A stretch of 16,290 nt of DNA, from NCBI GenBank assembly GCA_945903445.1, contig CAMDNZ010000060.1, positions 1 through 16,290 on the forward strand. The letters are read 5' to 3'. The notes below the pieces were generated by a model. It saw nothing but the letters and a program-made list of their open reading frames with translations. It was not told the DNA's origin and ran no database searches. Positions 1-7,606 of the stretch are shown here, in pieces. How positions within the stretch are numbered: position 1 is the stretch's first letter; every line of letters starts with the position of its first letter. The position numbers were made by a program, and so were the translations under genes. This DNA comes from Bordetella parapertussis (GTDB lineage: Bacteria; Pseudomonadota; Gammaproteobacteria; Burkholderiales; Burkholderiaceae_B).

Positions 1-204
1 CATGACGTGCTGGCCGTGCGTGAATTGCTGAACAAACGTCCGGCGCCGGAGTTCGAGCAGTGGCTGCAGATTCAGGGACTGTACGATACGAAAGGTCATA
101 TCAGGCCGACCGCCCTCCCCCCGGCGTTCCAGGCGCTGCTGCCCGCGCCTGATCCGGTATGTCAAACGGCTCGCCTTCCGCATACGAGCGAGGTCGGATC
201 GTGA
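1..204 (+). CDS. eutB: Ethanolamine ammonia-lyase large subunit, C-terminal end (partial)
   Basis: This is the last 67 codons of an open frame that enters from the left edge and stops at TGA 202-204. The residues HDVLAVRELLNKRPAPEFE followed by WLQ match the conserved C-terminus of EutB, which in the family follows the TTSFHD segment. EutB is the catalytic, adenosylcobalamin-binding TIM-barrel subunit that with EutC converts ethanolamine to acetaldehyde and ammonia. The catalytic barrel lies outside the window, so integrity cannot be judged. The stop overlaps a GTG start for eutC (GTGA, 201-204), which indicates translational coupling in a eutBC operon. The tail after the WLQ block is Pro/Ala-rich and poorly conserved, as is usual. 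Identification rests on this short tail plus the following eutC. Confidence 0.88.
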   Translation, partial: HDVLAVRELLNKRPAPEFEQWLQIQGLYDTKGHIRPTALPPAFQALLPAPDPVCQTARLPHTSEVGS

Positions 205-1088
205 AGACGCCTGCACCGTCCCTTCAGCAGATGTGGACTGCGTTGCGTAGCCATACAGCCGCTCGCATTGGATTGCCGACGACGGGAGCATCGCTAGCCA
301 CCGGGCCAGTGCTGGCGGCCAGACTGGCGCATGCACAAGCCCGCGATGCGGTTCACGCCTCGTTCGACCGCGATCGATTGACCGATACACTGACTGACCT
401 CGGCGTGGACATCATTCAAGTGGATTCTGCAGCGCCCGATCGACAGACCTACCTGCTCAGGCCGGATCTCGGACGCCAATTGAACGATGAGTCGATCGAT
501 AGGCTAACCGAATGGCAGGCGCGCATAAAGACTCGAAGAACTCAAGGTCGATGCGCAGGCGATCAAAACACGGACGATGTAACTTGTGAGACGCTCGCAC
601 CGCGGTACGCCACTGGTTCAGGGCCATCGGCACCGGAGCGCCTCCGACTGGTCGTCGTGACCGCGGACGGGTTATCGGCCACGGCTGCGCAGAATCACGC
701 CATGCCGTTATTGACCGCGTTGCTCCCCATGCTACGCGAGCGAGGCTGGCAGGCCGACACCTTGGTGCTGGCGCGCCTTGCCCGGGTTGCGCTGGGCGAC
801 GACGTGGGCGAGCGGCTTGGCGCGACGGCGGTCGTTGTGCTGCTAGGCGAACGACCCGGCATGTCCAGCCCGGACAGCTTGGGGGCCTATTTGACTTGGG
901 CCCCGAAAGTGGGGTGCTGCGACGCCGAACGCAACTGCGTGTCGAATATCCGGCCAGCGGGATTCGCGCTGGACGAGGCTGCTCGGCGAATAGCGTGGTT
1001 ATTGGAGAGGATGTGCTCGCTCGGCGCTTCCGGCGTCGCGCTGAAGGACGACTCGGCGAATCCGGCGGTCGCCCGCGACGGCTCCTAA
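201..1088 (+). CDS. eutC: Ethanolamine ammonia-lyase small subunit
   Basis: EutC pairs with EutB and completes the cobalamin site of ethanolamine ammonia-lyase, a cytosolic enzyme of ethanolamine use. Visible family blocks, numbered from GTG 201, are AHAQARDAVH (43-52), SAAPDR (76-81), RPDLGR (87-92), ADGLS (155-159), GERPGMSSPDS (216-226) and DAERNCVSNIRP (241-252), ending in SGVALKD. I prefer GTG 201 (295 aa) because it overlaps the eutB stop as GTGA and has GAGCGAGG (186-193) seven bases upstream. An in-frame ATG at 159 would give 309 aa but lies deep inside eutB with no clear ribosome site. Odd: the stretch between the LTEW motif and the RLVVVTADG strand is about 43 residues (roughly 106-149), much longer than the 19 in the decayed copy downstream. 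The gene otherwise looks intact. No cobalamin riboswitch is visible. Confidence 0.9.
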   Translation: MKTPAPSLQQMWTALRSHTAARIGLPTTGASLATGPVLAARLAHAQARDAVHASFDRDRLTDTLTDLGVDIIQVDSAAPDRQTYLLRPDLGRQLNDESIDRLTEWQARIKTRRTQGRCAGDQNTDDVTCETLAPRYATGSGPSAPERLRLVVVTADGLSATAAQNHAMPLLTALLPMLRERGWQADTLVLARLARVALGDDVGERLGATAVVVLLGERPGMSSPDSLGAYLTWAPKVGCCDAERNCVSNIRPAGFALDEAARRIAWLLERMCSLGASGVALKDDSANPAVARDGS

Positions 1089-1582
1089 GGGTGGTACGCG
1101 CACGGCGAAAGTTAAACATAAATTGCGACGCATGCGCGCGACCCAAGGCTCGGGGGCGGGATAAGAAAAATCTCGCTCAAATCAAGCCATTAAAACCAAA
1201 GATCAGCTACTGACACACTAGCATTACACTCGAATAAAATTAATCGTCCATACCCCACAGAAGTGGAAAAATCTGGCGAGCATAGTAATTATGCATTGGA
1301 GGCTCTCTAAAATTGACCCCGGAACATAGATTTTTACGATCATTATTCGAATTCATGAGTCGATCGAATAAAGCCCCGCCGACCTATTTCCGCAATAAGC
1401 AGTTACCATGCAGGCGAGCGTAAAACCACGACCATTTCCGCAATGCTTATACGAACAGGAGCCTCTTCATAGCCCCTATTGCGAGGACTATAGTTAGGAA
1501 AATCACGACCAATGTACTCAGGTCTCTCATAGTGAGGATTTTCCCGTAACACACTATCAATTTGTCCATTGATAACGACGCG
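1089..1582. other. Gene-poor AT-richer spacer
   Basis: About 490 bases between eutC and the eut remnant hold no convincing gene. Base composition is clearly more AT-rich than eutC. The only ordered element I see is a perfect 8-bp inverted repeat, TTATTCGA (1343-1350) / TCGAATAA (1364-1371), with a 13-base loop and one more direct TCGAATAA at 1230-1237. It is not followed by a T-run on either strand, so it is not a standard terminator. A 40-codon minus-strand frame at 1447-1569 has one hydrophobic segment but no ribosome-binding site. Confidence 0.5.
1343..1371. repeat. 8-bp inverted repeat TTATTCGA...TCGAATAA
   Basis: TTATTCGA at 1343-1350 and its exact complement TCGAATAA at 1364-1371 are separated by 13 bases. 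The same octamer recurs directly at 1230-1237. It lies in the spacer between intact eutC and the eutBC remnant. It could be a hairpin at the end of the eut transcript, a protein-binding site or a mobile-element scar; nothing here decides between these. Confidence 0.45.
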
Positions 1583-2367
1583 GGCGATGCCATGATCGGC
1601 ATCAATCCGGCCACCGACAGTCCGGCGCGAACGCAGGATCTGCTGATACTGCTGGACGACATTCGCACCCGACTCGCCATTCCCACACAAAGCTGCGTCC
1701 TCAGTCACGTCACCACCACATTGGGTTTGATCGAGCGCGGCGCGCCGGTCGATCTCGTGTTCAATATCGGCCCCGAATATTTGTATAACGGCAAACAGAT
1801 CACCCGGGCGGGCTTGGGCCGCCGATTGGGCGATGGGTCGATCGACATGCTGACCAAGTGGCACACCGGCCTGAGTCATCGCGCCTCGGATGCAGGCACA
1901 TTGGCACATGAGCGCCCCCGTCTGGTCTTTGTAGTGGCGGATGTGCTGGCAGCCACCGCAGCGCAAACGCACGCTACACCATTGCTGGATGCGCGACTGC
2001 CTTCAATGCGAAAGCAGGGATGGGAGCTTTACGCTCTGGTGCTGGCACGCCATGGACGGGTTGCGCTGGACGATGATTGTGGGCGCACGATTGAACGCAA
2101 CAGCAGTCGTGGTGCCATTGGGCGAGAGGGCATGTCCAGTTCGGACAGCCTGGGTGCCATCTGACCTGAGCGCCGAAGGTGGGACGCAGCGATGCCGAAC
2201 GAAACTGCATCTCGAACATCCGCCCGGCAGGCTTGGCGATCGTCTCGGCCGCTCGATAAATCGCGTGGCTATTGCAGCGAATGCGGGTGTTGGGTACTTC
2301 AGGCGTAACACTGAAAGACAATTCGAGAAATTCGACAGCCACTATCGGCGAAATGCAGCGCAAGTAA
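1583..2367 (+). pseudogene. Chimeric eutB'-'eutC remnant (decayed second copy)
   Basis: A broken duplicate of the ethanolamine ammonia-lyase genes. From 1583 the frame reads AGDAMIGINPATDS, IPTQSCVL and ERGAPVDLVF, a central EutB segment. It then jumps near 1760 to IGPEYLYN and ITRAGL, normally about 90 residues further on in EutB. At about 1811-1828 it runs straight into EutC (GRRL, then RLVFVVAD, RVALDDD), so the EutB end and the EutC start are missing. The EutC part is then frameshifted: one extra base near 2077, four lost near 2128, and one lost near 2160. Reading through 2161-2367 recovers APKVGRSDAERNCISNIRP and SGVTLKDNS, interrupted by TGA 2167-2169 (where intact eutC has Trp of the LTW motif) and TAA 2257-2259. 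The frame ends at TAA 2365-2367, matching the eutC end. It cannot make a working enzyme. Divergence from the intact copy shows it is old or came from a related strain. Confidence 0.88.
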
Positions 2368-2753
2368 TTTTCGCGACGCGCATTAGACCAAAAATAAGCC
2401 AATAACGCGTGCATGCATAGCGCCCACACATTCCACTTAGTTTGAAAACGCGCCTTCTAACATGAACGCATTTTTAAAAAAAGTAGCTGCGCACTTATAC
2501 CCGCCGCTGCGTACCACCCACTGACTAGCGCAATGACCCTGAAGTTTTTGCAATTGACTATTTATATGAGTTCGAATTCTCAAGTAGATAAGCTTACCAC
2601 TCCCAACGTAAATCCAGCCCAGAGCGTCAAACCATCGCCATAGGGGTTTGCGTTTGAAAAATCCATTTGCAAGTTTCTCTGAACCATGACCATGACGCAG
2701 TTCTCATAAGCCTAAAATGGCTCACTCATCGCCACACTTGGGAATCAGAAAAC
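2368..2753. other. AT-rich spacer upstream of the toxin-like pseudogene
   Basis: Nearly 390 bases without a supportable gene, including A- and T-rich runs near 2470-2480. Short frames occur, for example 36 codons at 2533-2643, but they lack ribosome-binding sites and recognisable motifs. The composition continues into the following pertussis-toxin-S1-like gene, which suggests both were acquired together. Confidence 0.45.
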
Positions 2754-3532
2754 ATGAGGATAATAGTCGCACTAATTGCAACGCTGATCATCAACACAAA
2801 CGCACTCGCCGCTGATTCGGAAGATGCCGGAGATAGGTACTGGGGATCCTCCGTGCCACCCAGCCAAGGTTCCTGACCGGGATCGCGCCATCGGGAGACA
2901 ACGATAATTTACAGGACGTCGCGGATGGAAGGGCTTGTCCGGGCGAAAGAGATAGCGCATTCATTATAGGCTACCCTTCCCGAGCGCTGCCAGAGGTAGC
3001 AGCAGTTGAGTTTGCAATTCAATCGCCTGGAACTCCCTATTTTGTCTACACCATCGAGCCTGTTCCAGGCTGGTATAACTTAGCGCTCTCTTTAAGAGCC
3101 ACGTATGGCGCCAATCCCGCCATCGCATCACTCATCCGCGCGCACGCAAATACTGAAACGGCAATTTTTTCAGGACTTATTCGACCACAAAACATAATAA
3201 GCGCGCTGCGTATAGTGTATGAAAATGGAAACATAATTCGTACAGAGGAAGAAAACGTGAATTTCATGGGAAGCGAAATTGTCGATAATCGTGAAATCTA
3301 CGTACCCAGAGATCATACTTACGAAATGCGTTCTTTCTTCAACGTCGGCCAGGCGGGCCGAGCTGTTCTAGCTGCCTGCGCCGCAGCAGCCTACTGTTCA
3401 GGACGAACGGCTTTATTCTCACCCACTACGATGGCAATGGCGCCAAACGTTTGCAACAACGTCAAATTCGATAAAATGCCATATAGCCAATTTCTTGCTC
3501 GCCAGTTTCCGCCTGTTTTATTCACCGAATAG
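2754..3532 (+). pseudogene. Pertussis toxin S1 / PltA-like secreted protein, frameshifted
   Basis: Family: secreted A-subunit ADP-ribosyltransferases (PtxA, PltA, ArtA), which modify host proteins. The 5' part, from ATG 2754, has a Sec signal peptide (about residues 1-19, ending NALA), then ADSEDAGDRYWGSSVPPSQ, and stops at TGA 2874. The next frame is open from about 2870 to TAG 3530-3532 with no start codon before GTG 3215. Restoring one base in the codon at 2868-2869 joins them into 259 residues, close to the 269 of PtxA precursor, and recreates VPPSQ-x-FLTG against S1 RPPEDVFQNG. Further matches are GDNDN (48-52; S1 GNNDN), GRAC (59-62; S1 GRSC), DSAF (67-70), Glu135 near the catalytic Glu position, IRPQNI (143-148; S1 IPPENI) followed by RIVYENG, and Cys209. 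Mature Arg9 matches S1 Arg9. S1 His35 is Val56 here and the Ser-Thr-Ser motif is IGY. No B subunit is adjacent. The call depends on motif alignment from memory; the frameshift could be a sequence error. Confidence 0.75.
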
Positions 3533-3595
3533 TATAAGTAACCCAAGGGGGGCCTGGTCGCGTACGCTACCGAAAAATTGATCGGGATACGCCTT

Positions 3596-4357
3596 CTATC
3601 GGCCGCGGCGCGGTTTGCGGGTGGCATTTTTCGCCAGGCGGTCATACAACCAATCGGGCATGACGCGCATCACGCGAGCGGCCACACCCATCTGCCAGGG
3701 AATGACCTTGTACGAACAGCCGCGCGTGATGGCCGCGTGTGCATAATCGGCAAACGTGTCCGGATCCATCAGGAACGGCATGCGATAAGGGTTGTGCGCC
3801 GTCATTGGCGTGCGGATATAACCTGGCGCCAGCGTCACCACGCCCACGCCATCTTTTGCCAACTCCAGTCTCAGGCTTTCGCAATACGTGGCCACGGCGG
3901 CCTTCGATGCACTGTAGGCCCCCGCGCCGGGTAGGCCACGCACACCAGCTACGCTTGCCACCCCCACCAGACGCCCCGAGCGCGTACGCCGCATGGCGGC
4001 AATGAACGGTTCGAAGGTGGACACTGTAGCCGTCAGGTTAGTGTCCATAATGGCTTGGAACACCTCGAAGTCTTCAGAGTGTTCGGTCAAAGTGCCGACA
4101 CTGATACCGGCACTGGCGATCACTACGTCGATGCGGCCTTGTGTATGTGTCAAGAAGTCTTGCGCAGCCGCATGGAGTGCCGCACGGTCACGCACATCCA
4201 GTACATAGCACCGATGACCGCCGCCCAGGGATGCCGACAGCGCTTGCAGGGCGTCCATACGGCGCCCCACCAGGCCAAGCGTCGTGCCGTAGGCATAACG
4301 ACGCGCCAGCGCGGCACCTATGCCGCTACTGGCGCCAGTGATGAAGACCGCTTTCAC
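3596..4357 (-). CDS. SDR-family NAD(P)-dependent oxidoreductase
   Basis: A 253-residue classical short-chain dehydrogenase/reductase, predicted cytosolic, substrate unknown. It shows the nucleotide-binding motif TGASSGIG (7-14), a variant of the NNAG motif (ASAGIS, 81-86), catalytic Ser135, Tyr148 and Lys152 in YSASK, and PGYIRTPM (178-185). The C-terminus is basic (KPRRGR). The start is GTG 4357-4355, whose last two bases begin the carB stop (GTGA overlap), so translation is probably coupled to carB and the gene is the last of a carA-carB-SDR transcript. Its stop faces the toxin-like relic across 63 bases. Whether it contributes to pyrimidine or arginine metabolism cannot be said; the position may reflect only co-transcription. 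Confidence 0.88.
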   Translation of the reverse strand: MKAVFITGASSGIGAALARRYAYGTTLGLVGRRMDALQALSASLGGGHRCYVLDVRDRAALHAAAQDFLTHTQGRIDVVIASAGISVGTLTEHSEDFEVFQAIMDTNLTATVSTFEPFIAAMRRTRSGRLVGVASVAGVRGLPGAGAYSASKAAVATYCESLRLELAKDGVGVVTLAPGYIRTPMTAHNPYRMPFLMDPDTFADYAHAAITRGCSYKVIPWQMGVAARVMRVMPDWLYDRLAKNATRKPRRGR

Positions 4358-7300
4358 TGCGCCGGCAGGTTGGCGTGCAGTTCTTGCAGCGAATAGACCT
4401 TCAAGCCACCGCCCTCACGCAAGTACTGCATGCCTTCGACGGCCGCGCGCGCACCCGCGATCGTCGTGTAGAACGTGACCGCAGCCGCCAGCGACTGCGT
4501 GCGAATCGCACGCGAATCGGTGATGGCGTTGCGACGCTCTTCCACGGTGTTGATCACCAGTTGAACTTCGCCGTTCTTGATCGCATCGACAATATGCGGA
4601 CGACCCTCGGTCACCTTGCTCACGCGTTGCACGGGGATGCCCGCCGCTTCGATACGGTCGGCAGTGCCACGAGTGGCCAGCAATTTAAAGCCCAGCGTAT
4701 GCAGACCACGAGCGACTTCGACGGCGCGCGCCTTGTCTTGATCTTTGACGCTGATGAACGCGGTACCGGACTCGGGCAAGCGCACACCTGCCGCCATCTG
4801 CGACTTGACGAAGGCTTCGCCGAAGCTCTCGCCTACGCCCATCACTTCGCCGGTCGACTTCATTTCGGGGCCGAGAATGGTGTCCACGCCCGGGAATTTA
4901 TTGAACGGGAAGACAGCCTCCTTGACGGAGTAATACGGCGGCACGATCTCGGTCGTAATACCCTGATCTGCAAGCGTGCGACCCGCCATGGCGCGCGCGG
5001 CGATCTTTGCCAGCTGCAAACCCGTGGCCTTGGACACGTAGGGCACCGTACGCGAGGCACGCGGGTTGACTTCCAGCACATACACGTCGCCCTTCTGGAT
5101 GGCGAACTGCACGTTCATCAAGCCCTTCACGTTGAGTGCGCGCGCCATCATGGCGGTCTGGCGTTTGATCTCGGCAATCGTGTCTTCGGCCAGCGAATAC
5201 GGCGGCAGGCTGCATGCCGAGTCACCCGAGTGAACACCGGCCTGCTCGATGTGTTCCATCACGCCGCCAATGAACACTTGCTCGCCGTCGGACAAACAAT
5301 CGACGTCCACCTCGGTCGCGTCGTTCAGGAAGCGATCCAGCAGGACGGGAGAGTCGTTGCTGACCTTGACGGCTTCGCGCATATAGCGTTCGAGGTCGCT
5401 TTGTTCGTGCACGATTTCCATGGCGCGACCGCCCAACACGTAGCTGGGACGCACCACCAGCGGATAGCCGATTTCAGCAGCGTGCGCCAGGGCTTCCGCC
5501 TCGGTGCGCGCCGTGCGGTTGGGCGGCTGACGCAGGCCCAACTTGTGCAGCAGTTTCTGGAAACGCTCGCGGTCTTCGGCCACGTCGATCGACTCGGGGC
5601 TGGTGCCGATGATGGGCACGCCATTGGCCTCCAAGGCACGCGCCAGCTTCAAGGGCGTCTGGCCGCCATACTGCACGATCATGCCAACCGGGTTTTCCTT
5701 GTGGACGATTTCCAGCACGTCTTCCAGCGTCAGCGGCTCGAAGTACAGGCGATCGGACGTGTCGTAGTCGGTCGATACGGTTTCGGGGTTGCAGTTGACC
5801 ATGATGGTCTCGAACCCGTCTTCACGCAGCGCCAGCGCTGCATGCACGCAGCAGTAATCGAACTCGATGCCCTGGCCGATCCGGTTGGGGCCACCGCCCA
5901 GAACGATGATCTTCTTCTTGTCGGTAGGCTGCGATTCGCACTCTTGCTCGTAGGTCGAGTACATGTAGGCGGTGTCGGTCGAGAACTCGGCCGCGCAGGT
6001 ATCGACGCGCTTGTACACGGGGCGCACGTTCAGTTGATGGCGCAGCTTGCGCACTTCAGCCTCGGCCGTATCCAGCAGGAAAGCCAGACGACGGTCGGAG
6101 AAGCCGCGACGCTTCAGTTCCCACAACAGGCCGTGGTCGAGATCGGCCACCGTCTTCTGTTCGAGCGCCAGCTCGATATCGACGATTTCCTTGATCTGGG
6201 CAAGGAACCAGGGATCGATCTTGGTGATGTTGTGAACCTCGTCCAAGCTGAAGCCCTGGGCGAAGGCGTCGCCCACGTACCAGATACGCTCGGGGCCGGG
6301 CTCGCCCAATTCGACTTGCAACTTTTCGCGGTCGGTCGTTTTCTGATTCAAACCGTCCACGCCGACTTCCAGTCCGCGCAAGGCCTTCTGGAACGATTCC
6401 TGGAAGGTCCGGCCGATGGCCATCACTTCGCCCACCGACTTCATCTGCGTGGTCAAACGCGAATCGGCCGTGGGGAATTTCTCGAACGCGAAGCGCGGCA
6501 CCTTGGTGACCACGTAGTCGATGGAAGGCTCGAACGACGCGGGCGTTGCGCCGCCCGTAATTTCGTTACGCAACTCGTCCAGCGTATAGCCCACGGCCAG
6601 ACGGGCGGCCACTTTGGCGATCGGGAAGCCCGTTGCCTTGGACGCCAGCGCCGACGAGCGCGAGACGCGAGGGTTCATCTCGATGACGATCATGCGACCA
6701 TCGCGCGGATTGACGGCGAACTGCACGTTTGAGCCGCCCGTATCGACACCGATCTCACGCAACACCGCGATCGACGCATTACGCATGATCTGGTATTCCT
6801 TGTCGGTCAGCGTTTGCGCAGGCGCGACGGTGATCGAGTCGCCGGTATGCACACCCATCGGATCCAGGTTCTCGATCGAGCAGACGATAATGCAGTTGTC
6901 GGCGCTGTCGCGCACCACTTCCATCTCGAATTCTTTCCAGCCCAGCAAGGACTCTTCGATCAGCAGTTCATTGGTAGGCGAGGCTTCCAGGCCACGACGG
7001 CAGATGGTTTCGAACTCTTCGGCGTTGTAGGCGATACCGCCGCCCGAACCGCCCATCGTGAAGCTGGGACGAATGACCGTCGGAAAGCCCGAGGTATTGG
7101 TTTCTTGAGCAATGCGGCGCTGGACTTCCCAGGCTTCGTCCAGCGAGTGGGCCACGCCCGACTTGGCCGACTCCAGGCCGATGTCGCCCATGGCCACCTT
7201 GAATTTCTGGCGGTCTTCGGCTTTTTCAATGGCGTGTTCGTTCGCGCCGATCAGCTCGACGCCGTGCTTGGTCAACACGCCATGACGGGCCAGATCGAGC

Positions 7301-7596
7301 GCGCAATTCAGCGCGGTCTGACCGCCCATGGTGGGCAGCAACGCATCGGGCTTCTCGCGCTCGATGATCTTCTCCACGGCCTGCCAGGTGATGGGCTCGA
7401 TGTAGGTCACATCGGCTGTTTCCGGGTCGGTCATGATGGTGGCGGGGTTGCTGTTCACCAGAATGGTGCGATAGCCCTCGGCCTTCAGGGCCTTGCAGGC
7501 TTGTGCCCCGGAGTAGTCGAATTCGCAAGCCTGCCCGATGATGATGGGGCCGGCGCCAATGATAAGGATGCTTTTTAGGTCTGTACGCTTAGGCAT
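4354..7596 (-). CDS. carB: Carbamoyl-phosphate synthase, large subunit
   Basis: A full-length 1080-residue CarB. It makes carbamoyl phosphate from bicarbonate, ATP and ammonia delivered by CarA, feeding arginine and pyrimidine synthesis. The two homologous halves are clear: the first begins SILIIGAGPIIIGQ with an ATP-grasp carrying Arg129, Arg176 (IRPSFTMGGSGGG) and Glu306/Asn308/Arg310 (IEMNPR). The second half restarts at IIVLGGGPNRIGQG with RPSYVLGGRAM and LEVNPRASR. The C-terminal MGS-like allosteric domain follows (about 940-1080, starting near GTAFISVKD). The start ATG lies 10 bases after the carA stop, the normal tight carAB arrangement; the ribosome-binding site is weak. The 3' end overlaps the SDR start. 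No frameshift or missing motif was seen. Confidence 0.98.
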   Translation of the reverse strand: MPKRTDLKSILIIGAGPIIIGQACEFDYSGAQACKALKAEGYRTILVNSNPATIMTDPETADVTYIEPITWQAVEKIIEREKPDALLPTMGGQTALNCALDLARHGVLTKHGVELIGANEHAIEKAEDRQKFKVAMGDIGLESAKSGVAHSLDEAWEVQRRIAQETNTSGFPTVIRPSFTMGGSGGGIAYNAEEFETICRRGLEASPTNELLIEESLLGWKEFEMEVVRDSADNCIIVCSIENLDPMGVHTGDSITVAPAQTLTDKEYQIMRNASIAVLREIGVDTGGSNVQFAVNPRDGRMIVIEMNPRVSRSSALASKATGFPIAKVAARLAVGYTLDELRNEITGGATPASFEPSIDYVVTKVPRFAFEKFPTADSRLTTQMKSVGEVMAIGRTFQESFQKALRGLEVGVDGLNQKTTDREKLQVELGEPGPERIWYVGDAFAQGFSLDEVHNITKIDPWFLAQIKEIVDIELALEQKTVADLDHGLLWELKRRGFSDRRLAFLLDTAEAEVRKLRHQLNVRPVYKRVDTCAAEFSTDTAYMYSTYEQECESQPTDKKKIIVLGGGPNRIGQGIEFDYCCVHAALALREDGFETIMVNCNPETVSTDYDTSDRLYFEPLTLEDVLEIVHKENPVGMIVQYGGQTPLKLARALEANGVPIIGTSPESIDVAEDRERFQKLLHKLGLRQPPNRTARTEAEALAHAAEIGYPLVVRPSYVLGGRAMEIVHEQSDLERYMREAVKVSNDSPVLLDRFLNDATEVDVDCLSDGEQVFIGGVMEHIEQAGVHSGDSACSLPPYSLAEDTIAEIKRQTAMMARALNVKGLMNVQFAIQKGDVYVLEVNPRASRTVPYVSKATGLQLAKIAARAMAGRTLADQGITTEIVPPYYSVKEAVFPFNKFPGVDTILGPEMKSTGEVMGVGESFGEAFVKSQMAAGVRLPESGTAFISVKDQDKARAVEVARGLHTLGFKLLATRGTADRIEAAGIPVQRVSKVTEGRPHIVDAIKNGEVQLVINTVEERRNAITDSRAIRTQSLAAAVTFYTTIAGARAAVEGMQYLREGGGLKVYSLQELHANLPAQ

Positions 7597-7606
7597 GATG
7601 CAATCT

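Noticed and set aside
457..1146. A 229-codon minus-strand frame opposite eutC
   Set aside because: Arg/Pro/Ser-rich with no motif; explained as a shadow of eutC.
1305..1330. AAAATTGACCCCGG-like sequence that recalls the ends of some insertion sequences
   Set aside because: A single short match without a partner inverted end or transposase; too weak to call.
1447..1569. A 40-codon minus-strand frame with one hydrophobic segment (LSTLVVIFLTIVLAIGAMKR)
   Set aside because: It could be a small membrane protein, but there is no ribosome-binding site at either possible ATG and its start abuts the eutB remnant; not enough to call a gene.
1403..1972. A 189-codon minus-strand frame across the eut remnant
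   Set aside because: Most of it is antisense to recognisable EutB/EutC sequence; no independent motif.
2533..2643. A 36-codon plus-strand frame before the toxin-like relic, considered as a possible B-subunit or partner
   Set aside because: No signal peptide, no Cys, no ribosome-binding site and no similarity to toxin B subunits.
4375..6732. A 785-codon open frame on the plus strand opposite carB
   Set aside because: It is the antisense image of carB: high GC and codon bias leave few stops. The protein has no recognisable domain and is His/Gln/Arg-rich in the manner of such shadows.
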